Shown: positions 51,390 through 60,217, counted from the first letter of the stretch. The stretch is 64,000 nucleotides of DNA from Paenibacillus sp. TCA20 (GCF_000732325.1 NZ_BBIW01000003.1:248001-312000), one strand, 5' to 3'. The notes: generated by a model not told the origin, from the sequence alone. A program made the numbers and translations.

Positions 51390-51421
51390 GGCAGCATCGA
51401 TCAATGATGATCAATGCTGCC
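51390..51421. terminator. Hairpin between convergent genes, probable terminator
   Basis: GGCAGCATCGATCA (51390-51403) pairs with TGATCAATGCTGCC (51408-51421) with one mismatch and an ATGA loop. The flanking T-runs are weak on both strands. It separates the VOC gene from the TIR-like operon. Confidence 0.65.
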
Positions 51422-51435
51422 TGGATTAATCGGTT

Positions 51436-51666
51436 TTATGCCATATATTGCGGTTTATCGTAGAGTGCGTCCTTCTCTAATATGACCTTGTACGGGCGTT
51501 CCTTGCCTTTCAAGGAAGGGCCAAGCGTGACAATGGGCACCTCGGGCTTCTTGAAACTGTTGCCGCTGTCACCTTCCGGTACAGATCCGGTTGTTTCGCG
51601 GGCGGCACTCAGACGTACCTTTGGGGCTCCTCTTTTTTTGGTGAGCCTCTGTCTGATTGGTTTCAT
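51436..51666 (-). CDS. Small basic protein co-transcribed with a TIR-like protein
   Basis: A 76-residue protein without a recognisable family. The first half is Lys/Arg-rich (MKPIRQRLTKKRGAPKVRL) and probably disordered; the second half could form a short beta-rich segment (PEVPIVTLGPSL, ERPYKVILEKD). It begins four bases inside the TIR-like gene, with AGGAGGAGAG upstream, so it is coupled to that gene. A role as partner, inhibitor or DNA/RNA-binding accessory is possible but not shown. Confidence 0.6.
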   Translation of the reverse strand: MKPIRQRLTKKRGAPKVRLSAARETTGSVPEGDSGNSFKKPEVPIVTLGPSLKGKERPYKVILEKDALYDKPQYMA

Positions 51667-52700
51667 CCCAACTCTCCTCCTAACAGGTCGTGAATAGCAC
51701 TAAATAATTGACGATTATCGCGGTCAATTTGCTGGAATAGATCATCACCTGCCTCGAGGTGTCCAACAAGATGCACGGTAAATACATAACCACTTGCTAC
51801 AGGATAGCACAGCATATACTCTTTCTCAAGATAATCATCGTACAGATTCACCTTAATTTTGTTCTCCTTGTACGCATCAACGACAAGAATTCGACTGGGA
51901 TCATCCGGCGTTTTGCCATCATTGATATTCATAGGATAACGCCTCCCGATCTCACCGACATTTCCGGCTACCTGCTCAATATATCCGGATAGAGACACCC
52001 GGTGCACCGTGGTACCGCGTACGAGAAAGTGCGGCCGAGATACAAAGGCTGTTCTTAGTGTATCGCTCATACGATGGAGCATTTGATCATCGATTTTGCG
52101 GGAACGCAGCAGTTCACGAAAGAAACGAAGCAGCTTCAGGAGCTGAATGCGTTTATTCTCTTCCTCCTGCTTTACTTTATTCACTTTCTCTGTTAAATAC
52201 ATATCCGACCAAGGGCCTAATCTTTCCATCATGTCTGCAATTTTGTGACAGGCTACCGATACAGCGGGTGCCCAGTTGCTATCTGAACGAATCTCATAAG
52301 TCAGGGAACCTAGACCAAGAAGATCGCTGGGCATTCGCATGCCTTCGATATCCTTACTGCTATCCAGCTCGTTAACATGCTCAGGTAATATAAAGAATAT
52401 GCGTCCTCTTCCCAATCGGCTCATAAAAAGACCCATTTCAAACAGGGTATTGTCCCGTACCGTGGCGTACATTTTTCCTCGAATACTGGTGATGTCATCC
52501 GGGTGGAAAATAAAAATGGCGAAATCACTGCTTCGAACCTGCTTCTCCAGATCCTCCATCGTATAGCTGCTAGGGTTAAAAACGCCGGCATACCATGGAG
52601 TGACTTCAGCAGCATACCTTAAATTCTCATGTACAGCTGCGGCAATAGGCTTCGCTTCAAGGGAACATCCGATGAACGCTCTAGGCTTTATCGTCTTCAT
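51663..52700 (-). CDS. TIR-like nucleotide-binding domain protein with unassigned C-terminal sensor-like domain
   Basis: A 345-residue protein. Residues about 7-135 fit the TIR-like family (PF10137, seen in CAP12/Pycsar-type effectors): FIGCSLEA at 9-16, SDFAIFIFHPDD at 58-69, and VRDNTLFEMGLF at 81-92, where E88 matches the position of the NADase catalytic glutamate. A Lys/Glu-rich helical linker (about 168-200) leads to a C-terminal alpha/beta domain (about 215-345) with SRILVVDAY and MLCYPVASGYVFTVHL, faintly reminiscent of GAF-type sensor domains. TIR-like proteins of this kind often act in anti-phage defence by degrading NAD. An extended -10 promoter lies upstream. Confidence 0.75.
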   Translation of the reverse strand: MKTIKPRAFIGCSLEAKPIAAAVHENLRYAAEVTPWYAGVFNPSSYTMEDLEKQVRSSDFAIFIFHPDDITSIRGKMYATVRDNTLFEMGLFMSRLGRGRIFFILPEHVNELDSSKDIEGMRMPSDLLGLGSLTYEIRSDSNWAPAVSVACHKIADMMERLGPWSDMYLTEKVNKVKQEEENKRIQLLKLLRFFRELLRSRKIDDQMLHRMSDTLRTAFVSRPHFLVRGTTVHRVSLSGYIEQVAGNVGEIGRRYPMNINDGKTPDDPSRILVVDAYKENKIKVNLYDDYLEKEYMLCYPVASGYVFTVHLVGHLEAGDDLFQQIDRDNRQLFSAIHDLLGGELG

Positions 52701-52750
52701 AGTCCGCTCCGCCTCGCTTACGGGATATGTTTTTTAAGATCTTTTTCTAT

Positions 52751-52759
52751 ATTATACCA
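52751..52759 (-). promoter_or_regulatory. Extended -10 promoter of the TIR-like operon
   Basis: On the minus strand TGGTATAAT (52759-52751) is a perfect extended -10 element, about 50 bases before the start codon. No good -35 box was seen, as usual for extended -10 promoters. Confidence 0.55.
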
Positions 52760-53020
52760 TTTACCCGAATTTGACGAACCGAAAAGCATCACATTCTGAA
52801 GAAAGAGACGTAAGAACTAGAAGTATGAGACTTAAGACGATATTATGATTATTAATAGTCTATTCGCCGTTACATGAAGTGGACATGATGCATGTAATAA
52901 AGTGAGTATAAATTACCAAGCAGGCACCGTTTCTGGTATGTTATAATTAGTTTAATCATATATTAAAGAACTGACTCTATGCACGAATATATGATTACTA
53001 ACAGAAAGGATCTGGATACC

Positions 53021-53248
53021 ATGAGTCCCCGAAGGATGAAGCCCCAAAGGACAATTTGGAAACGAAACGATTCCTCGTATACGTAGCTTCCCTTACGCGA
53101 TTAGTAAAAGTCACTAGTTAAATGACCAACTATGCGTAGGGAGAGGTAAGCCAAATGAATATTCGAAGGATGAACTCCTCTCAGCTTTCCTTACGCATTA
53201 GTTTCGGTCTGTTTCTGACCAAACTACAAACAATGCGAGGGAATCTGT
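53021..53248 (+). ncRNA. Duplicated structured RNA leader upstream of the YitT-family gene
   Basis: Two related units lie head to tail. Each has CGAAGGATGAA (53030-53040 and 53164-53174) followed by a hairpin. Hairpin 1: CCCTTACGC (53090-53098) pairs with GCGTAGGG (53134-53141), enclosing TAGT/ACTA and GTCA/TGAC. Hairpin 2: CCTTACGCATT (53189-53199) pairs with AATGCGAGG (53232-53240), enclosing TAGTTT/AAACTA and GGTC/GACC. The right arm of hairpin 2 contains GAGGG, the ribosome binding site for the ATG at 53249. It looks like a translational switch. I cannot match it to a riboswitch class I know. The preceding 52760-53020 shows no gene. Confidence 0.6.
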
Positions 53249-54145
53249 ATGAGGACAAAGCAAAAACTTCTGTTTTGGAATAAGACGGCTGTAACATCAC
53301 AAGAACAACCTGTTTCATTCGAAAACAGAAAAAGGACGGCTGTAAGTGAGGCCGTACGATCAATGTTTAATTTGAATGAGCTCAAAAGTATCGGATTGAT
53401 GCTGTTTGGGACGATGCTGATGGCGTTTGCCTTTTATCACATCAACTATGTGAATCATTTGTCGGAAGGTGGATTTGTAGGATTAGCCCTGCTTGGCAGT
53501 TACGTGGCCGGTTGGTCTCCTGCACTTACCAGCTTGCTGCTGGATATTCCAGTCATTCTGATTGCCTGGTATTTCATGGGCCGGAAGTATATGCTCAAAG
53601 CCATGCTGGGAGCTTTATCTTTCTCCTTATTTTATGAATGGTGCGAACGGTATTCACCTCTCGTCATTGATCTCCAGGGAAGTCTGCTGGCAGCGGCCCT
53701 TATATCTGGTATTCTAACCGGAGTCGGAGCAGGGATCGTTATTGCGAGTGGAAGCGCGACGGGCGGAGATGACATTCTGGCGGTGCTCGTCAGCAAGTGG
53801 AGCCGAATGAAGATCGGATCGGTGTTCTTTATTTTTGACGGGATTGTACTTCTATTGTCACTACTCTTTATGCCGCTCAAAGAAACGCTGTATACGGTGC
53901 TTGCGGTGTGGATCGCAAGTAAGTTCATTACCCTGATTACTCAAGCAGCAGCTAAGAAGAAGCGGCCCAAAATTGAGAGGGAGATCTTACAGCCGAAGCC
54001 GGCCAAGACCGATGTTACACGATTACTATTACCGAAGCCTGCAGCTGCAACTGCGTCTGTTTCGTATTTACCAATTAGAACGAAGGATACCAAGCATCAC
54101 GTATCCACCGCGGTGGTCAAGAAGTCAAGTGCTGCCGGAGGATAG
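53249..54145 (+). CDS. YitT family membrane protein
   Basis: A 298-residue integral membrane protein of the YitT/DUF161 group. After a basic cytoplasmic N-terminus of about 45 residues there are about five to six helices between 50 and 230, with GGFVGLALLGSYVAG near 72 and the family signature SGSATGGDDILA near 167. The usual C-terminal DUF2179 domain is missing, replaced by a Lys/Pro/Ala-rich tail of about 65 residues. Its transport substrate is unknown. The ribosome binding site GAGGG is buried in a hairpin of the leader, suggesting translational control. Confidence 0.82.
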   Translation: MRTKQKLLFWNKTAVTSQEQPVSFENRKRTAVSEAVRSMFNLNELKSIGLMLFGTMLMAFAFYHINYVNHLSEGGFVGLALLGSYVAGWSPALTSLLLDIPVILIAWYFMGRKYMLKAMLGALSFSLFYEWCERYSPLVIDLQGSLLAAALISGILTGVGAGIVIASGSATGGDDILAVLVSKWSRMKIGSVFFIFDGIVLLLSLLFMPLKETLYTVLAVWIASKFITLITQAAAKKKRPKIEREILQPKPAKTDVTRLLLPKPAAATASVSYLPIRTKDTKHHVSTAVVKKSSAAGG

Positions 54146-54195
54146 ACGATATTTTGGTATTGATAATACAGTTGAACATTGATGATAAGATTAAG

Positions 54196-54225
54196 AAGGA
54201 TCTGCATGCATGCAGATCCTTTTTT
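54196..54225 (+). terminator. Terminator after the YitT-family gene
   Basis: AAGGATCTGC (54196-54205) and GCAGATCCTT (54212-54221) form a perfect stem with an ATGCAT centre, followed by further T. Confidence 0.92.
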
Positions 54226-54350
54226 GCGTTGTCTTCACAATAGTCGCTGCTTCTAAAAATCGGATATCAAATTTAGTCACAGGTGCCAATGTGAATACAG
54301 CGCAGCTCTTCTAAAATAAAGTAAATCAAAGGAGAGAGGAGTACAAATGG

Positions 54351-55565
54351 ATGGATCGTTGGGGAGCATTCGTGAAGAGTATGGGAGACATTTCGGTTCA
54401 TGAAATAGGGGGAAGTCTGAAAGGTCTTCGATTTGCAGTGAAGGACGTCTATGATATTCAAAATCATGTGAGCAGTGCTGGAAATCCTGACTTCCAACGT
54501 ACACATCATCCAGCCAAGAATTATGCACCTATCCTGTTACGAATATTGGAAGAGGGAGCTCAACTCGTAGGTGCAACACATACGGACGAGCTCATGTTCG
54601 GACTGAACGGCGAGAATGAACATTGGGGTACTCCGGTTAATCCTAAGGCACAAGGCCGTATTCCAGGAGGGTCGTCAAGCGGGTCTGCTGTGTCGGTTGC
54701 TGCTGAGATGGTTCATTTTGCGTTAGGAACAGATACAGCGGGATCTGTCCGAGTTCCTTCCAGCTATTGCGGAGTATACGGTATTCGGCCTACATGGGGA
54801 TGCCTGTCATTGACTGGAGTCGTCCCTCTAGCCCCTAGTTTTGATACGCCGGGCTGGATGGCAAACGAAATAGAGACCATGCTGAAAGTGGGAAAGACGT
54901 TATTTGAAGGTGATGCGCGAGAAGATGATCGGAACGAGCTTAGGTTTGTATGGGCATCGGATATGTGGGATCTGGTAGACGAGCAAGTACAAGAAGAATT
55001 GGGTGTGAGATTTGGGCAACTACGCTCAGCACTGAATTGTGATGAAGAAGCGATAACCGAAGGGATGCAATTCGAGCTAATGGATTGGGTTCGAGCCTTT
55101 CGTACATTACAGGGATATGAGATATGGAGAACACACGGACCTTGGATCGAGGAAGTAAACCCGCGATTTGGAGCTGCTGTTCGCGAGCGTTTTGAATGGG
55201 CTGAAGGAATACAAGCTGAAGATGCCGAGTTGGCACGGGAAGATGTCAAGCAAGTCCGAGCATTTCTTCATGAGAAGCTGCAAAAGAATACGGTGCTAAT
55301 TGTGCCGACAACTCCGAGCATAGCCCCTCAAATTGGACTCACGGGCAAGGAAGCAGAACGGATAAGAATTAGCACAATGCAGCTCTGCTGTGTAGCTGGA
55401 ATAGGCGGGTTACCCCAAGTTAACGTTCCATGGATGGAGGTTCAGGGATATCCTTTCGGCTTATCATTTATTGCTGGACCGGGCCGGGATATGGATCTCT
55501 TGCGGCTTATCGCTAATATCGAATCTGAGCTGAAGCTGGTTCTCCGAAAGGGGCATATTCGATGA
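54351..55565 (+). CDS. Amidase signature family hydrolase
   Basis: A 404-residue amidase-signature enzyme with the full Ser-cisSer-Lys triad: K31 in FAVKDVYD, the cis-Ser in GGSSSGSA (106-113) and nucleophile S132 in DTAGSVRVPSS. It lacks the C-terminal domain of allophanate hydrolase AtzF. Beside a cyanurate amidohydrolase/barbiturase-family gene, plausible roles are 1-carboxybiuret hydrolase (AtzE-like), ureidomalonase or a short allophanate hydrolase. No AtzG-like partner was seen. GGAGAGAGGAG lies upstream. An ATG four bases earlier (54347) is in a different frame that closes after 18 codons. Its stop overlaps the next start (ATGA). Confidence 0.85.
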   Translation: MDRWGAFVKSMGDISVHEIGGSLKGLRFAVKDVYDIQNHVSSAGNPDFQRTHHPAKNYAPILLRILEEGAQLVGATHTDELMFGLNGENEHWGTPVNPKAQGRIPGGSSSGSAVSVAAEMVHFALGTDTAGSVRVPSSYCGVYGIRPTWGCLSLTGVVPLAPSFDTPGWMANEIETMLKVGKTLFEGDAREDDRNELRFVWASDMWDLVDEQVQEELGVRFGQLRSALNCDEEAITEGMQFELMDWVRAFRTLQGYEIWRTHGPWIEEVNPRFGAAVRERFEWAEGIQAEDAELAREDVKQVRAFLHEKLQKNTVLIVPTTPSIAPQIGLTGKEAERIRISTMQLCCVAGIGGLPQVNVPWMEVQGYPFGLSFIAGPGRDMDLLRLIANIESELKLVLRKGHIR

Positions 55566-56455
55566 AATATGTGAGCTTTATTCAGGATGGAATAGAGCAG
55601 GCTGGCATTCAAGTTGAGCAGGGTGTCATTTCAATAGAGATGATGAATCGAATCTACAAGACGGACTGGCCGACAGATATGATGTCCTTGCTGCGAGAAG
55701 AAAGGCTTGATGAGCTGAATAGCTGGATCATGAGCAGATCTTTTATTAATGAATTACCAGGTCTCGAAATGGCTTCCCCGGATGAGATTTACTTTGCTCC
55801 CTTGTATCGTAATCCTGGAAAAATATATGGAATAGGCTTTAACTATACCTCCAGTTATGAAGAACTTACTGCGTTCAGGAATCAAAAAGAACGTGAGGAA
55901 CCTGTAGGATTTTTCAAACCAAGCACCAGCTTAATTGGTCCCGGGGACGATATTCGGCTTCCAGAGCAATCTAAGCGAGTCATCGCAGAGGCAGAGCTTG
56001 CGATCGTTATTGGCAAAGCTTGCAGTCATGTGTCCGAAGAGATCGCGACTGGCTGTATTGCAGGCTATGTTGCCGTGCTTGATATTGGTGCGGATGATAT
56101 ACATCAAAAAAACCCCCGATTCTTAACTCGCTCCAAAAGCTTCGATACTTTCTTCAGTCTGGGTTCTGAGCTGCTAACACCGGATGAGGTCGATCCGTTT
56201 GCGGAGATCCAGATTGCGACGATAAGAAATGGACAGGTTGAAGCACAAAAAAAGGCTGGCCTAATGAGGTACACACCTGCACATGTAGTATCTTTTCATT
56301 CCGAGCACATGACACTTCTTCCCGGAGATATCATCATGACGGGAACTCCTGGAGCCTGCATTATTCGTGAGGGTGATCATGTCGAATGTCGAATAGATGG
56401 TTTTATGCCTCTCGTCAATGGCGTTTCAAGAACAATCAAACGGACAGATGCTTAA
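55562..56455 (+). CDS. Fumarylacetoacetate hydrolase (FAH) family protein
   Basis: A 297-residue protein with a short N-terminal domain and a C-terminal FAH fold. The metal ligands are visible: EAELAIVIGK near 144-153 with two Glu, and a third acidic residue in DIGADD near 178. GIGFNYTSSYEE near 96 marks the start of the catalytic domain and TGTPGACII near 260 the end. FAH-fold enzymes hydrolyse or decarboxylate beta-diketone-like acids such as acylpyruvates or oxaloacetate. In this operon it might handle a carboxylic product of ring opening, but that is inference. It is coupled to the amidase by a four-base overlap. Confidence 0.85.
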   Translation: MKYVSFIQDGIEQAGIQVEQGVISIEMMNRIYKTDWPTDMMSLLREERLDELNSWIMSRSFINELPGLEMASPDEIYFAPLYRNPGKIYGIGFNYTSSYEELTAFRNQKEREEPVGFFKPSTSLIGPGDDIRLPEQSKRVIAEAELAIVIGKACSHVSEEIATGCIAGYVAVLDIGADDIHQKNPRFLTRSKSFDTFFSLGSELLTPDEVDPFAEIQIATIRNGQVEAQKKAGLMRYTPAHVVSFHSEHMTLLPGDIIMTGTPGACIIREGDHVECRIDGFMPLVNGVSRTIKRTDA

Positions 56456-56481
56456 AAAATTTGCAGGAAAGGAAGATAGAA

Positions 56482-57531
56482 ATGAGTTATGAACTAATGA
56501 AATTTACAATGAAGCACCCAGGAGATGTAAGTGAACTAGAGGAACAACTTGAGTCCGGCCAAATCAAGGCCGCTCATATCAAAGCCATCATAGCTCAAAC
56601 AGAAGGAGATAATTATGCAAGAGGATATAGTACACTTGCTTTCCAAGTGTTATTGTCCAAATATTTAGGCAAAACCCATGATGCTATTTTTGAAGAAATT
56701 CCGATGATGATGATTGGTAAGACTGGCGGTTATATGAGTCCGCATTATACCGTATTTTTGAGAAACGATCATCATCTGTCTGATTCAAGAGCGGGAAGCA
56801 AACGATGGGTATTCGGCGTAGCTTCAAGTCGAACGCTTCTTCCGGAAGAAATCGGCACTTGCGTTCAAGTGGATCTGGCAGCAGAAGCGGTACGTGATGC
56901 AATCAGAGACGCAGGAATCACAGATCTCAGTGACGTGCACTGTGTTGAAATCAAGTGTCCCTGGGGGGAAGGAGGGGTTCGATCCAAAGCTTCTTCTGCA
57001 CTCGGCTCTGCGGTAGCTTTAAGGGAGGTCGATCGGGAAAAGATTACGGATGAAGTGATTAATGGGGACCATCGTTTATATACAGTCAAAACCTCTGTCT
57101 CCGCAGGCGGAGAACAGACAGCCATTCGTGTAATTGTGATGGGTAACAGAGACGGGGCAGACAGTTCACTTGTTATCGCATCTGGCATGATGGAGGACGG
57201 ATTTGATCTGAGAGGACTTTATCGTGTCTTCGCATCTCTGGATATGGCCGTTGATCCTTTGCTTTCACCCAAGGAGCAGGGGAGGATTCGGCAAATATTT
57301 GTAAATGCCGGTGCGGATGCTTTGCCTCATATTAGAGGCCAGCGTCACACCATTCACACCGATGCACTAAGCATGCATGCAGGAGTCGTTGCCAAATCAG
57401 TGGCTCATGCGGTTGTGGCAAGCGTTGTCAATGATGCGGCCATCTTGTGCTCAGCCGGTTCAGAGCATCAGGGCCCGCGGGGAGCTAATCTAATCGCAGT
57501 TATCGCTGAAGCCAGAGGGGATGAGGAATGA
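56482..57531 (+). CDS. Ring-opening amidohydrolase, cyanuric acid amidohydrolase/barbiturase family
   Basis: A 349-residue member of the AtzD/TrzD/barbiturase family, which hydrolyses cyanuric acid to carboxybiuret or barbituric acid to ureidomalonate. The protein has three repeated units, each expected to supply a Lys-Ser pair: candidates are IGKTGG near 76, KCPWGEGGVRSKASSALGSA near 155-175 and the C-terminal unit with SMHAGVVAKSV and CSAGSEHQGPRGAN near 320-335. The choice between cyanurate and barbiturate cannot be made by eye. ATG at 56482 has GGAAAGGAAG upstream; a longer reading to 56386 overlaps the FAH gene. The end overlaps the next start. Confidence 0.9.
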   Translation: MSYELMKFTMKHPGDVSELEEQLESGQIKAAHIKAIIAQTEGDNYARGYSTLAFQVLLSKYLGKTHDAIFEEIPMMMIGKTGGYMSPHYTVFLRNDHHLSDSRAGSKRWVFGVASSRTLLPEEIGTCVQVDLAAEAVRDAIRDAGITDLSDVHCVEIKCPWGEGGVRSKASSALGSAVALREVDREKITDEVINGDHRLYTVKTSVSAGGEQTAIRVIVMGNRDGADSSLVIASGMMEDGFDLRGLYRVFASLDMAVDPLLSPKEQGRIRQIFVNAGADALPHIRGQRHTIHTDALSMHAGVVAKSVAHAVVASVVNDAAILCSAGSEHQGPRGANLIAVIAEARGDEE

Positions 57532-58553
57532 TGAGTGAGATCTGGAAATGTAAAGGATTTGCTAATGCGCATACACATCTGGATAAGGGGATGCTCGTTC
57601 CCGAGGTAGTCTATGTGGATGCTCCCGCGAGCATTCGTGGCGGATGGACGAGGGAGAAAAAAGCTGAGTTTACTAAAATGGATATATATGACCGCGCTGA
57701 GAAGGCGCTTCTTCAGATGATTCGTTATGGAACGACTTATGTAAGAACACATGTAGATGTAGATCCGGTTGTCGGCTTGAAAGGAATAGAGGCTATGCTT
57801 GAGCTGCAACAAGCATTTGCCAAGCAAATCGTTATTGACATTACAGCTTTTAATCAGGAAGGCTTTGATCGCTACCCAGAGACAGAGAAACTGCTGCAGG
57901 AAGCACTCACTATGGGGAGGATGGGACTTGGCGGACATACGCTAGTTGATGTAGATGGTAAATTACACATTAGAAAAATGATGGCGTTGGCTGAGCAATT
58001 TGATGTTCCCTGGTTAGAATTCCATACAGATGAGAGTGGGAAGCCGGAGGACTTTCTTCTGCCCTTTCTTGCAGAGCAAGCCTTAGAGCAGGAATGTGGA
58101 GATAAGATCTATGCCATTCATTGCAATTCTCTGGCGACTGTACCCGATCTAGAAGCGGCAAAAACGATAGAGCTTATGGCAAATGCCAAGCTTCATGTTA
58201 CAGTGTGTCCTACAGCAGTAGCTACAAGACCCATTACAAGAACGAAAGAGCTCTTGAAAGCAGGAATTCCAGTAGCACTTGGAAGTGACAATATGGGAGA
58301 TCTATTCAATCCACTTGGAGGAGGCAACATGCTCGGCTATGCGCAGCTTCTGGCTTACGTGCAGCGGTTTTATGAGCCTGAGGAACAGCTTGCTCTATTA
58401 GATATGATTCGAAGAGGTCCCGCTGATCCGCTATCGGCTTCTTCGCATCATGAGCTTAACATATCCGTCGTATTTGAAACACAGGAGACACGCGAGTTAT
58501 TATCCCACGTGCCTCTCCCTCATATTGTTCAGGACAAAGTATGTTCAGCTTGA
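57528..58553 (+). CDS. Cytosine deaminase-like amidohydrolase
   Basis: A 341-residue metal-dependent amidohydrolase of the cytosine deaminase group. Metal ligands and catalytic residues are seen as HTHLDK at 15-20, LEFHTDE near 164-170 (His, Glu), IHCNS near 201 and GSDNM near 247 (Asp). Typical substrates are cytosine, isoguanine, creatinine or aminated triazines, so it could deaminate an aminopyrimidine or aminotriazine upstream of the ring-opening enzyme. It starts at the ATGATGA junction with the previous stop. Its last 25 bases overlap the end of the convergent pucR-type gene. Confidence 0.85.
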   Translation: MMSEIWKCKGFANAHTHLDKGMLVPEVVYVDAPASIRGGWTREKKAEFTKMDIYDRAEKALLQMIRYGTTYVRTHVDVDPVVGLKGIEAMLELQQAFAKQIVIDITAFNQEGFDRYPETEKLLQEALTMGRMGLGGHTLVDVDGKLHIRKMMALAEQFDVPWLEFHTDESGKPEDFLLPFLAEQALEQECGDKIYAIHCNSLATVPDLEAAKTIELMANAKLHVTVCPTAVATRPITRTKELLKAGIPVALGSDNMGDLFNPLGGGNMLGYAQLLAYVQRFYEPEEQLALLDMIRRGPADPLSASSHHELNISVVFETQETRELLSHVPLPHIVQDKVCSA

Positions 58554-60217
58554 ATTTCATGAGATTTAAGAATGTGATGAATCATGACGGCCATTTGCAG
58601 CTTGAGGAGGTCCACAGGATCTTTAAATGAAAGCTGAAGAAGGGATTCACATTTATTTAATCGATAGAAGACGGTATTGCGGTGCAGGAAGAGCACCCTT
58701 GCCGTCTCTTTGACATTGCAGTTTTGCTGTAAGTACACATCGAGTGTCTGCAGTAGTTCTATATTTTCATCTGATTTCGGAAAAGCAATCGATTTGAGAA
58801 TACTGCCGCAAAACTCCCTTAATTTATGATAAGGCAGCATCCGAATCAGATCAGGAACCTGCTGAACTCGGTAAGCATGTACTGAAGTGGAGCTATGACT
58901 GTCATTTGCATGTTTTAATGCCAGGACAGCTTCCTGATAAGCCCTGGCCAATCGGTCAAGCTGATCGGCATGATTGCTGAGTCCAATGGAGAAGAGGTGA
59001 TTATCATTGCTTTTTCGAAGATGGGAGAGTGCACTTTGCAGCAATTGAATCATTCGTCCCTCTTGCTGTGAAACCGACAGATCATTAGAAGTCAGAATGA
59101 TGACAATATGATCTCCTTTGACGGTTGTTATGGCATTCATATGTTTAGCATCAAGGTAGGCTTGAATCTGCTCCTGCAGGTATTCATAACCCCTGCTATT
59201 AAAAGGAAAGGAAATCCGTCCGTCCAATGAAGAGTCAACTTGGCAAACAGCGACCCAATAGATGCCTTTTGATTGTAATCCATATTTCTCGCCGCGTTTC
59301 ATAATCTCCTGTACTGATGTATAACCGTTATCTAATAACTCACTGAAGAATTCTTCTCTAAGCCGGTTTGACCCCTCCATTAGAGCAGCTTGCTTGACGC
59401 TCTCAAGAGCAATGACCTGAGCAGCTTGTTCCAGAGGCATCAGCAATGTTTTTAACGTTTCATCCGTATGCATGACAATAATGTAGCCCTTTAAATTTCC
59501 AGAAGAATGAATGGGATACACTCCGAGCCGTTCTCCGCTTGTTGTTTTATAGTACGAGAGGCTGTTTTCAGTAGGGCTCTGATTCACAATGAATTGAAGT
59601 AATTCTTCGCGAAACTCCTCGGATACTGCCCAGGAGCGAGCAGAAGCCGACCATCCGACCATGGTCCGCTTGCTGTTCGTAATCAGAATCGGATGATGAA
59701 CTACGCTTGTCAGTGTCTGGGCGATGTCTGACATGGTAGCACCATTAAGGAAGAGTTTGGAAAATTTACGATGAATCTCAAAAGTCCGTTCAAGCTCAAC
59801 CTGCTTTTCATTCAGTAAAATGCTCATGACTTGACTCATCATATCCCCGAGACCCTTTTCATTAGGAAGTACAGCGATTGGCATTTGCAAGGTTGAGGAA
59901 GCGGAGAGCATCGTTTTTGGAAGAGGGCTGATGTGGTGACTGGCTTTAATAATCATACCTGCACATCCAGCCTCGGACATTTGATGAATGAATGCGGAAA
60001 GTACACGGTGATTGCTTAAAATTACATGTTCTGTGGTGAATAGAAGCTGCCCTCTACACAGCCATGTCGCAATGTCAGGAGATGCAGACTCTTGATGTGG
60101 AAGTTTGACCATGACATTAACGGACTCAATGGTTGAATCCAATCCGTTCTCCCCGGCAACAACGGAAGCGCCGTAGAAGAACGGCAGCTTTAAAATTTTT
60201 TTCAGTGTTAGTGCCAT
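58529..60217 (-). CDS. PucR family transcriptional regulator
   Basis: A 562-residue regulator: N-terminal PucR domain (about 1-125), a middle GGDEF-like fold (about 290-420) and a C-terminal HTH_30 DNA-binding domain (about 500-555, DVYLQQNCNVKETARVLFLH followed by RNTVFYRLNKCESLL). PucR proteins control purine and other nitrogen-compound catabolism in response to pathway intermediates. It lies between the catabolic genes and the divergent ABC transporter genes and probably regulates both. ATG at 60217 is seven bases from GGAGGA; longer readings start upstream of or on top of that site. Confidence 0.88.
   Translation of the reverse strand: MALTLKKILKLPFFYGASVVAGENGLDSTIESVNVMVKLPHQESASPDIATWLCRGQLLFTTEHVILSNHRVLSAFIHQMSEAGCAGMIIKASHHISPLPKTMLSASSTLQMPIAVLPNEKGLGDMMSQVMSILLNEKQVELERTFEIHRKFSKLFLNGATMSDIAQTLTSVVHHPILITNSKRTMVGWSASARSWAVSEEFREELLQFIVNQSPTENSLSYYKTTSGERLGVYPIHSSGNLKGYIIVMHTDETLKTLLMPLEQAAQVIALESVKQAALMEGSNRLREEFFSELLDNGYTSVQEIMKRGEKYGLQSKGIYWVAVCQVDSSLDGRISFPFNSRGYEYLQEQIQAYLDAKHMNAITTVKGDHIVIILTSNDLSVSQQEGRMIQLLQSALSHLRKSNDNHLFSIGLSNHADQLDRLARAYQEAVLALKHANDSHSSTSVHAYRVQQVPDLIRMLPYHKLREFCGSILKSIAFPKSDENIELLQTLDVYLQQNCNVKETARVLFLHRNTVFYRLNKCESLLQLSFKDPVDLLKLQMAVMIHHILKSHEIQAEHTLS

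Noticed and set aside
53021..53248. Known riboswitch (yybP-ykoY, M-box, glycine, ykkC, lysine or T-box)
   Set aside because: None of the core sequences I know for these classes is present. It is kept as an unassigned structured leader.
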